Source: Isoetes taiwanensis (taxonomy: Eukaryota > Streptophyta > Lycopodiopsida > Isoetales > Isoetaceae). From it: a stretch of DNA of 64,000 bases. The position numbers were made by a program, and so were the translations under genes. The stretch covers positions 870,001 through 934,000 of the forward strand of contig JAJEKV010000034.1 of assembly GCA_021234155.1 (NCBI GenBank), in the 5' to 3' direction. Of this stretch, positions 24,801-33,193 are shown in pieces. How positions within the stretch are numbered: the stretch's first letter is position 1; each line of letters begins with the position of its first letter. The notes under the pieces are model-generated. The model worked only from the letters and a program-made list of their open reading frames with translations. It did not search any database and was not told where the DNA came from.

Positions 24801-25673
24801 ATGTTGGAGGCTAGGTGGCATGTTTGAGCCACCTGGCATGTTTGAGCCTAGGTGGCATGTTGGAGCCTAGGTGGCATGTTTGAGCCACCTTGGCACGTTT
24901 GAGCCTAGGTGGCATGTTGGAGCCACCTTGGCATGTTGGAGCCTAAGTGAGCTTGCATGGCATGTTTGAGCCTATGTGGCATGTTTGAGCCACCTAGGAA
25001 TGTTGGAGCCTAGGTGGCATGTTTGAGCCACCTTGGCAAGTTGGAGCATAGGTGGCATGTTGGAGCCCCCGTGGCATGTTTGAGCACGTTAAAGCCTAGG
25101 TGGCATGTTTGAGCCATTTTGCATGTTGGAGCCTAAGTGGCATGTTGGAGCCACCTTGGCATGTTTGAGCCTAGGTGGCATGTTAGAGCCACCTTGGCAT
25201 GTTGGAGCCCACGCAGGCATGTTTGAGCCACCTTGGCATGTTGGAGCCTAGGTGGCATGTTGAAGCCCATGTGGCATGTTTGAGCCACCTTGTCATGTTG
25301 GAGCCTAGGTGGCATGTTTGAGCCACCTTGGCATGTTGGAGCCTAGGTGGCATGTTGGAGCCCACGGGCATGTTTGAGCCACTTTGGCATGCTTGAGCCT
25401 AGGTGGCATGTTAGAGCTACGGCAGCATCTTTGGAGCCTAGGTGGCATGTTTGAGCCAACTTGGCATATTTAAGCCTAGGTGACATGTTGTGAGCCACCT
25501 TGGCATGTTGGAGCCTAGGTGGCATGGTGGAGCCCACATGGCATGTTTGTGCCACATTGGCATATTGGAGCCCCAGATGGCATGTTAGAGCCCAAGGTGG
25601 CATGTTGGAGCCACCTTGGCATGTTGGAGCCACCTTTGTGGCATGTTTGAGCCACCTTGGCATGTTTGAGCTG
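18890..25673. mobile_element. Foldback-like element, copy 2
   Basis: Same architecture as 2242-8392: short inverted satellite (about 18890-19140), left arm (about 19145-20440), loop, right arm (about 20535-21857), long satellite (21858-25673). The right array is ~630 bp longer than in copy 1. A G-run (~21444-21457) lies in the right arm. Confidence 0.6.
21858..25673 (+). repeat. 19-bp tandem satellite array (copy 2)
   Basis: The same monomers as 5208-8392 in largely the same order, with about 33 extra monomer equivalents net. Where the copies differ within a monomer, the change is often at the 'CCACGTGG' CG/CHG site (for example 'CCACGCAGG' or 'CCGCAAGGG'). Confidence 0.95.
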
Positions 25674-25734
25674 ATTGGGACCTGAGATCATGTGCATATG
25701 CTCAAAAATGGATTTGAGGCATAAACAAGCAAAA

Positions 25735-25758
25735 CTCTCTCTCTCTCTCTCTCTCTCT
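25735..25758. repeat. (CT)12 microsatellite
   Basis: Copy 2 equivalent of 8455-8484, three units shorter. Confidence 0.97.
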
Positions 25759-25969
25759 ACAAAAATTCAATTTTGGGGATCTTCATAATGCCTTTGCATT
25801 CTAGTTTTCTATAAGCATGAGGGGTAAAGGGACAATAGATGAGATATTGCATTTTTGCAAAATGGCCCCACACCCCCTCAAGGAATACAAATAAAATTTT
25901 GATGGTTTTGTTATGCAAAAATAGGTGTTAAGTAATTGAAGTAGTTGAAGTAACTTGTCTTACATGGAA

Positions 25970-26460
25970 TACTAGTATAAGGACATGTGATCGCACGCGT
26001 GCATCACATGTAGCAAATCAAGTACTCATCCTACCACTATAAAGACCCGTGATATGGAAGGATAGGACATGTAGAGAATCAAGTATTCTTTCCTACTTCT
26101 ATAAAGACATGTGACATAATTCATGTATTCTTTCCTACAATGCCTTAGCAAATAAAGTACTCATCCCTACTACTATAAAGACATGTGACATGGAAGCATA
26201 GGACATGTAGAGAATCAAGTATTCTTTCCTACTTCTATAAAGACATGTGACAATAGAAGTATTACACATGTCGTAATTCATGTATTCTTTCCTACAATGC
26301 CTTAGCAAATAAAGTACTCATCCCTACTACTATAAAGACATGTGAATGGAAGTATAGGACATGTAGAGAATCAAATATTCTTTCCTACATCTATAAAGAC
26401 ATGTGACAATAGAATTATTAGACATGTAGAAATTCAAGTATTCTTTCCTACAAAGGATTG
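25970..26460. repeat. Subterminal-type tandem repeats (copy 2)
   Basis: Counterpart of 8690-9190, with the TATAAAGACATGTGACA and TATTCTTTCCTAC motifs. It lies just inside the right terminal inverted repeat at 26621-26651. Confidence 0.8.
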
Positions 26461-26651
26461 TATTATAAAATGACATGTCACAATAGAAGAAACTACAAAA
26501 CAACAAAGGATATTTTAGTCCACCAAAAAAACACCATTATCGAACAAAACCATACCTCCACAAATCCACATGTAGGATTCTTTGAAAACAGACATGTAGA
26601 CCTACCAAAACCGATGTTTTCAACAAAGGGACCAAAAACCGGGTGAGTGTG

Positions 26652-27333
26652 TAGGATTAATAATAGCGTAAGGATGGACAAGTGGAAAACAGGCTCCACG
26701 CATGGGGCTCTAGTCCGGTAGAGTCCTCTCGCTAAAAGAAACAGCTTTACATTCTTTTTCTTCGCCGAGCTCTTAACCAGCTTTGTGTCCATTACCGAGG
26801 GCATTTTGTCATCACGTTTAGCTTTCAATGCAATGTTGAGAAACCGACAATATATCCCTATTTCCAGTTATTCCTGACAGAGACGAGATTCATACGACCG
26901 CAACTCCCACCATATCCTTTTGCACTAGTGGGAACATTCTTTCATGTGGCTGTCATGAGTGAGGGATCATAGCTCATCCATTTCAGGACGTACTCAAGGA
27001 ACTGCAAATTTTGTGTATCCTCCACGCTGCATATAATGGCGTCTTGGACATTGTTTTTTGTTCCTTCCCACATAGCAATGACAATTCCTACCTGTTGTAT
27101 GTCCTCAGCCTTTTTGCCAGTCTTGAGGAACAAGCAAAGGTCTTTTCTCTCATGTCACCTTTTTATACGTGGAATTGCTTGTGCAATTTCAATGCACCAC
27201 TTCCTTTCATTGGAAGGTGTGATGATCTTCGTAGGCTCAACGTCAGGACCACGAAACAAATCCAGAGCTGCAAGGAAAAGAAGTGTAGTATTAAACCTAA
27301 CCGCACTAAACTTATTCTCCGAGAACTCAACTT
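26652..27333 (-). pseudogene. Unrecognised gene family, 5'/central part (locus A, second unit)
   Basis: Copy 2 of the 9381-10060 fragment, with the same blocks ('ALDLFRGPDVEPTKIITPSN', 'EYVLKWMSYDPSLMTA', 'DTKLV...'). A short block around 27147-27170 differs from copy 1 and breaks the frame after 'IEIAQAIP'. The ORF is abruptly followed by the terminal inverted repeat at 26621-26651. The continuation of the protein is found 12.7 kb away at 13920-13606, consistent with one gene split by an insertion before the tandem duplication. Confidence 0.65.
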
Positions 27334-27519
27334 GATCGCGACCGCGATCTTGTCGAGTGCTCAGTAGGATCGCGGCCGCGATCCTGTTGAGTGCTCCACC
27401 AGATCGCGGGCGCGATCCTGCCGAGCACTCGACAAGATCGTGGTCGCGATCATGCTGAGCACTCAAGAAGATCGCAGCCGCGATCCTGCTGAGCACTCAA
27501 CAGGATCGCGGCCGCGATC
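27334..27519. repeat. Six-unit 34-bp array of GATCGCGG-type palindromes (copy 2)
   Basis: Identical to 10061-10246. This CG-dense block carries no differences between the copies, whereas flanking CG/CHG sites elsewhere in the unit often differ. Confidence 0.95.
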
Positions 27520-28199
27520 CTGTTGAGTCTCATACTTCTGTATGACTACTTGAAAACTAGAAGATGAACCGTAAAGTAAAACATGCATTCTCGAAATAAA
27601 TCGTGGCCGCGATCTTCTTGAGCTGAGGGGGCAAGAACTTACCTTCTCTGATATGGGCTTTAGGTGCCATGGATCGCGGGCGCCGGAAGATAACGGAAGG
27701 TGGCTTTCCTAGGTATGCGATCGAAGGCGCTAGGGTGAGCTGAAGGCGCAGAAATCGTCGATGGCGCTAGTCTCCTTTTAAAAAAAAAATCGTGAATTCT
27801 AAGAATAAGTAGTAATCTGGCGGCCGTCGAAATTTACTATCACACGTGCGAGTTCTGACGCGCCATAAATGCCTGCCATTATTGCAGCCGGCATTAATAA
27901 TTACACCGCCCATTACTGCAGCCGCCCTTAATTATGGAGACGCAACAAATTTGTTATAATTGAGGCATGTTTCAGACAGGAGGTACTTTTTGACGTAGAC
28001 CTCCGGATTCAAAATCTGTACGTTGAGGGAGAGATATAACCACGCCCCCATACCAATACCCCGCGTAATAAATGCCCCACGGAATAAAGCAGTACAAGGT
28101 TCAGGAGGACGAGTTACGGACGGAAAAAGACATCTGCGTTTGAAATTAGCGATTGAATTTCGCGCTCGTTCTTGTTGGCGGGGATTCCATTTTGAAATC

Positions 28200-28330
28200 G
28201 AGCAAGCTGTTCTTGAAGGCGCTCGATCTCCTCGTCTGGGCGCCCTATCTGTTCTTGAAGGCGCTCGATCTGTTCTTGAAGGCGCTAGTTCTGTTCTTGA
28301 AGGCGCTCGAGTATCTTAAGCTGCCAGGGT
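28200..28330 (-). pseudogene. Coiled-coil heptad-repeat coding fragment (copy 2)
   Basis: The minus strand reads L-E-R-L-Q-E-Q, then a TAG, then R-L-Q-E-Q-I-E-R-L-Q-E-Q-I, a short spacer (GRPDEE) and I-E-R-L-Q-E-Q-L. This is a regular heptad pattern with Leu/Ile at a and d positions, typical of a coiled coil. A possible splice donor 'CAGGTAAGG' lies just 5' on the minus strand (~28345). No full gene could be assembled. Confidence 0.5.
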
Positions 28331-28802
28331 TCAAAATCCTAAGGCCTTACCTGCATATGCAGCCAGACATTATTCAATTCAGGAGGTGATTTTTATTTTG
28401 TTGTTTATGTATGGGATATAATAGTGTTTTCACAATCACCCATGTATTTTACTGTAATAGCACCATCTCTCCGACTGTAATGCATTTTACTGTAATAGCA
28501 CCATCTCTCCGACCATTTTACTGTAATGCATTTCTCCGACTAATTGAGTAATGAAGGGCTCGATTTCAGTGTAAGAATGGCACATTCGATGCCTTTAAAA
28601 TGAGGCTAGAAGATGATCCTAATAATGGGCATAAATACGCCTTCCCGAGAGCACATCGCATACCCAAAGATGTTTAATGGTGATCAATCTAACATAACTA
28701 TGGATCTGCTAACAGGTTGACAAATCAGGACAGATCTCCATTCTAATTAACAGTAAAGCAGAGATTCGTTGTGGAAATAACAGATGCAATTAATATTTAT
28801 GT

Positions 28803-29090
28803 TCATTTAATTTGCGAGTTACTCAAATATCTCAGTTGCACCAACTCGGATCTCTGCCTAAAAGAATCGCGACTGCGTTCCTGCTGAGATATCGACGTAT
28901 AACGCGACGCGAGGTATACGTCGACCACAACACGAGTGAGCTTCCTGCAAGCACTCGCAGGACCATCTGCTTTGGACTGGAGCCATGGATCAAGATTAAC
29001 ACCATTTCTATAGCATTCACACAGATCGTTGTAGCTCAGGTAGCACTTGAAGGATCGGATGTGCTCCGGACGAGGAGGCAAGGAAGCCAT
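28803..29090 (-). CDS. Hypothetical 95-residue protein (copy 2)
   Basis: Open frame starting ATGGCTTCC, a good plant start context, and ending at a TAA/TGA-rich region. The product begins MASLPPRPEHIRSFKCYLSY, is basic and serine/arginine-rich, and shows no recognised domain or signal peptide. The minus strand has CTATAAAAAC ~25 bp upstream of the ATG, a good TATA box but unusually close, leaving almost no leader. Copy 1 shares the first ~43 codons and the TATA but is frame-shifted downstream. It could be the first exon of a longer gene or chance. Confidence 0.35.
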   Translation of the reverse strand: MASLPPRPEHIRSFKCYLSYNDLCECYRNGVNLDPWLQSKADGPASACRKLTRVVVDVYLASRYTSISQQERSRDSFRQRSELVQLRYLSNSQIK

Positions 29091-29111
29091 GCAAGATGAA
29101 TGAATGGAGCT

Positions 29112-29121
29112 GTTTTTATAG
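29112..29121 (-). promoter_or_regulatory. TATA-box-like element
   Basis: Minus-strand CTATAAAAAC upstream of the 28803-29090 ORF, conserved in copy 1 (~11839-11848). It is very close to the ATG, so it may serve a transcript with a downstream start. Confidence 0.35.
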
Positions 29122-29124
29122 TGA

Positions 29125-30877
29125 ACTAAAATTATTGAGGTGAATTATTGGTGTAGATTGTAGCGCCATTATTGGGCTTATATAAGTATCACGTACATGT
29201 ACAAGTATAACACATAATTTATATGTATATGTGTATGTTAATGACCTCATGTATGTTGGGCTCGAGAATTAGGTGAAAATATTCATGCTTGAGCAAATTA
29301 GGTGTGCTTAAAATTCTCAAAATTGCGTTATTTTCTCCAATTAATGAAATCATGCTTATCACATAAAGGGAAGCAACTAGCTTAGTGCAGCTTACTAGCT
29401 TGTCCATGCGACATTAGGAAAAATGCCTCCGTTTGCCTATTTTCTTGTCATTTTCTAATTTCCGCAGACGTATATAACTGAAGTTATTAGAATCACAATG
29501 TGACATGCAGTCCATGTGGATAGAGATCAGAAATTACCGACAGTTTGCAACAATCAAGGCATAGTTTCCGATTCCAAGCACAAATTCCTTGACATACACT
29601 CCGTTCTCGCTCTCTCTCGTAAGTATTGCATCCATATTAACGTCAACAAAGCATGAAGTTTAAGATAGAAGAAACTCTAATGGCTAACCTAAGATAGAAG
29701 AAACTCTAACAAAGCATAAAGTTCAAGATAGAAGATTGCCATACCTTAACGGCGGGAGGGATCTGCAGTCGGATCGGAGGGCTAGCACGAGCGATCTGGA
29801 GGGAGCACTCAGGCGTTTCCGTTATTGGCCTCCGTTGCCTATTTTCCTGCCATTTTCTAATTTCTGCAGCCGTGGATATGGAAGATTCGAGATCGAACGG
29901 AGAAGCCTAAGTCCACATCTTTTTTTGCTGATCTGGAAATTACACGTGGATAGGCTAGAATTTGAGGAAAGGTTGTAGGCACGGTAGGGCTGGTGTGCTA
30001 ATAAAAATTCCGAGCTCATGTACTGCAGCTTGATCATGCATCTATTGGATTGGTCTTAGGGTGGCTCCTCCACCTCCTGCGACATGCCTAATTAGCACCA
30101 GCTTTGGCGACCATCGTTTCCTGAGAGGTTTTTGTTAGAGGATATTGGGTCCTGGTATCGCATGACCTATTTAAATGTATTATTTGTTTGGTTTTATTAA
30201 GAATTCGTTGTTGGCTTTGTGGCTAACTTTCTTGCTGGTTCGATTCGCTCCAATGGCCAAATATTTTTTCCTTTTTTTCTTGGGTTTCTTTCGTGTTTAT
30301 ATGGCATAAACTTGTTGGGATAATATATGGCCCGACAAAAATTCCAATTTCTCTCAAAAATTCTATCATTTGTACTGCTTTTAAGTTGTTGTCTGGAAAA
30401 ACTTGTTTATATTGTATAAACTTGTTGGGAAGGTATATGGTTCGATTCCCTCCAATGGTCGAACACTTTTTCCCATTTTCTCTCGAGTTTCTTTCATGTT
30501 TATATTGCATAAACTTGTTGGGAAAGTATATGGCCCGACAAAAATTCCCATTTCTCTCATGTTTGTATTGTATTAAGTTGTTTTCTAGGAAATTTCCATG
30601 TTTTCTTGTGGTGATGTTGTATTAAATTGTTGCTGAGAAAAGTTTATGGCCTGCTTTTGTGTAAAAAAGCTTTGGGGTCTTATGTCTTGTCTTCTTGGGT
30701 CTTGAGGGCATAACCTAGATTCTTCATTTTATTTTTTGAATAGTCGGCCCCTCCTCCTTGCTGGGTCTGTATGGGTCGTATGTTGTTTGTCCCTTCAAGT
30801 CGTGCTTTTGGATTTTGGTCTTCCTCTTAGCTTGTGTGTTTCTTGCTTGGAGCCAGGATGGTCTAAAGGTTGATGGC
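29125..30877. other. No gene seen (copy 2)
   Basis: Counterpart of 11850-13605. The 'ATAAACTTGTTGGGA' repeats lie at about 30305-30520. Confidence 0.5.
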
Positions 30878-31648
30878 TCTTGGGTCGTATTTTCGGAGTC
30901 TTGGTGGTTCATCGAGTTCTTCCTTGTTTTGGCGGTGTGGCCTATCAGTATTTCATTCCTCCCTTCTGGTCTTCATTTTTTATTATTTCGATTTAATTCA
31001 CTATTCGGTAACGGCTGAAAATTGAAAGTTTAAGGCTAGCTCGAGGTGGTGGGTTTGAGCAAGGTAGTGTGCTAAGAAATTGCGTGCTTGGTAATGTTTG
31101 AGTAGTAATTTGATAAGAGTTCACGTGTCATTTTGTTTGCTTTGTTGTTTGGTAAATGGTCTGGATTTTTAGTTTGCAGGTCCGATAATAATATTGTGAT
31201 TTTTCGAGCAATATATGGCCATCATTTGACACAACATTTATCCCTTCACTCTTTTGCAAAATTGTCACCATTCTAAGGAACTTTGGGACCATACGTGAGC
31301 TAACTCTTTTATGTTAGCTCTCATGCATTATGAATGATGTATCTTGGTGATCTTTGCAAACATGCATTATATCTCCCTAGCCATGTTTCATTTGTTAGTC
31401 ATTCACATGGACTCTCTTATTAAATGCATTTGTTGTCCTTTTCCTATGTTAGCATTGGATTTTATAGATTTGTAAACTTGATATCATGATGCATTTTTAT
31501 CAGCATTTTTCTTGTCATCATAGAATTGGAATTTCTTGAGTTTTTTGAGGGTTACATCGAACAAATTGGACGGACTTTACTGTTTATCATTTCCTAGAAC
31601 CTCGGTATATTGCATTATTTAACGTTTAGGACTTGTATTAGGGCTTGC
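30878..31648. other. No gene seen; unique T-rich DNA
   Basis: Right flank of the tandem duplication. T-rich on the plus strand, with no ORF carrying recognisable motifs. Confidence 0.5.
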
Positions 31649-31771
31649 ATCATGTGGCTGTCAAATTGGTTATGGTTTCTCGTTACCTCACTGTGGTGGT
31701 TTTCTAGAGTTAACATTTGCTGACACTACATGTTGTAGTCTCTCATTAGCTTAGATCATGCATTATCCTAT
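31649..31771. repeat. Long direct repeat flanking LINE (left)
   Basis: Resembles 33080-33193: shared 'CATGTGG..GTCAAATTGGT.ATGGTTTCTCGTTA', 'TCACTGTGGTGGTTT', 'AGAGTTAACATTTGCTGACAC' and 'GCATTATCCTAT', with several substitutions and a ~12-bp indel. Either an unusually long target duplication or a local duplication. Confidence 0.8.
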
Positions 31772-33079
31772 CAGTGGGTTCTGTGGGGCAACGGGAATGA
31801 CAGTGAACTTGCACAAAACTAAGCTTCTCACAATCCTGTCCTCGCAACACCCTATCCCGGAGTTATATTACAGGGGACAGGAAGTGGAGATGGTGCGGAG
31901 CTTCAAGTATCTGGGAATTGATTTCACTACTAACATGCTGTGGGATGAGTGTGTGGAGAGGAGAGGTCAGGTGGAAGGCTTTATATGCGCGATTAAAAAG
32001 CGCGTGTTGCGGATAGATCTCTCGTGGATTTGGCGAGGAGAGCACACCTCTTTAGGGCTTTGGTCGGTAGGTCTTTGCTATATGGGGTGGAGGTTTGGGG
32101 CCCGCCAGCTTAGCAAAAACACGTGGGATAGGTTGGAAAGGGTGCGAAAGCTTTCTTGACATATAGCTTGGGAGTGAAGGACACCGCATCGTGTCGATTT
32201 TGTTGTATGAGGCGGGGTTCGCCTTTCTGACGATACGCTATCTTGCAGGGCATCTTACTTGCTTCCATAAGGTGGATGGGATGGATGAGCATCGCTTGCC
32301 CCCACAGGCGGTTGTTAACGCAGGGGCCCCCCGGTCGAAGAGGGTATGGCACGAAAGCAATCGTAAGGGATGGTTTAGGAGGTGGTCTATGGATTACCAA
32401 ATGATGGTGGCACCGGGCGGTCTCGATCGCGCGAGAATGGGCAATTGGATGCGGGCTATGCCGCCACCCCCGTGGGATGCCTCTACTCTTGCAAAGCCCA
32501 AGACAGAGCACTATCACGCCGATTAATCCCGCCTTGAGCATGGACCCCATCGGTGCCCGAAAGCACACATCTCTGTGAAGAAACGGAGAGCTATTGCTGC
32601 CATAAGGACGGGTTCCCATTACCGGGAATTGGGGGTGAATGGCGGGCCACGGGATCCCCTGGGAGGAGAGGATATGTCGGTGTTGTGAGATGCACGTGAT
32701 AGAGGATGAGCACCATGCCCTCCGGCGATGCCCAAAGATATGCCCCAGTCCGGCGGTGCACAATCGATCTTAGATGCTCTGACACACCGCTACATCAGTT
32801 ACTCGCATCACCTATGGTAGCGCGACTGGGAGCTTACATCCTGCAGATTTCGGCCGTCAGACTTGCTCTTCAGGGGCATGGTATTTGAGAGCCTACTGTT
32901 AGGGTTTTTCCTCCCAAGTGGGGGTTTTTTCATCCCGGTAGTAGGGTTCTACTGTACAGTTACATTGTTTGTTTTTGGTGTTGGGGTTTTTGGCTTCTTT
33001 GCCTGTTCTCTGCATGTACCGTCTCATAGGCCTCTGGCCTCCGTGGACGTTAAAATAAACTTCCTTCCTTCCTTCCTAT
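31772..33079 (+). mobile_element. 5'-truncated LINE fragment (RT thumb to zinc finger)
   Basis: Non-LTR retrotransposon remnant. It begins within the reverse transcriptase just after the YxDD region: 'GMTVNLHKTKLL' and 'RSFKYLGIDF' are the conserved (G)xxxNxxKTK and FKYLG motifs of LINE reverse transcriptases. Frames change near 32158. A later frame encodes a CCHC knuckle, 'ICRCCEMHVIEDEHHALRRC' (~32670-32730), as found near LINE C-termini. The element ends in AATAAACTTCCTTCCTTCC rather than poly(A). Several frame breaks mean it is inactive. The clade is uncertain. Confidence 0.75.
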
Positions 33080-33193
33080 GCTTCATGTGGCCATCAAATT
33101 GGTAATGGTTTCTCGTTATCTCACTGTGGTGGTTTCCTAGAGTTAACATTTGCTGACACGTCTCCCATTAGCTCAGATCCTGCATTATCCTAT
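33080..33193. repeat. Long direct repeat flanking LINE (right)
   Basis: Partner of 31649-31771. Confidence 0.8.

Larger units (their letters stand above)
13921..26651. mobile_element. Candidate large TIR element (12.7 kb) interrupting the family gene
   Basis: The ends are 31-bp inverted repeats (13921-13951 and 26621-26651; core 'AGTTTTTGGTCC'), each abutting one half of the same minus-strand gene. Left subterminal DNA is rich in TTGTTTT and 'aaacaatg' repeats (13950-14710). Right subterminal DNA holds the 'TATAAAGACATGTGACA' array (25970-26460). Inside are a multicopper-oxidase exon and the whole foldback element. CACTA-type elements have CACT-beginning termini, subterminal repeats and captured gene fragments, which fits. 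Against it, no transposase is visible and no clean 3-bp target duplication was found. If correct, it is a non-autonomous, gene-capturing element. Confidence 0.45.
16651..30877. repeat. Tandem segmental duplication, copy 2
   Basis: Direct repeat of 1-13605. If the duplication is a simple head-to-tail tandem, the whole second unit runs from 13606 to 30877 (17.3 kb), and 13606-16650 is the part whose first-copy counterpart lies to the left of the window. Right of 30877 the sequence ('tcttgggtcgtattttcgg') is unique here and presumably is the original flank. Confidence 0.93.

Noticed and set aside
32110-32763. 217-codon minus-strand ORF
   Set aside because: It is the antisense of a plus-strand LINE region with a recognisable RT tail and zinc knuckle.
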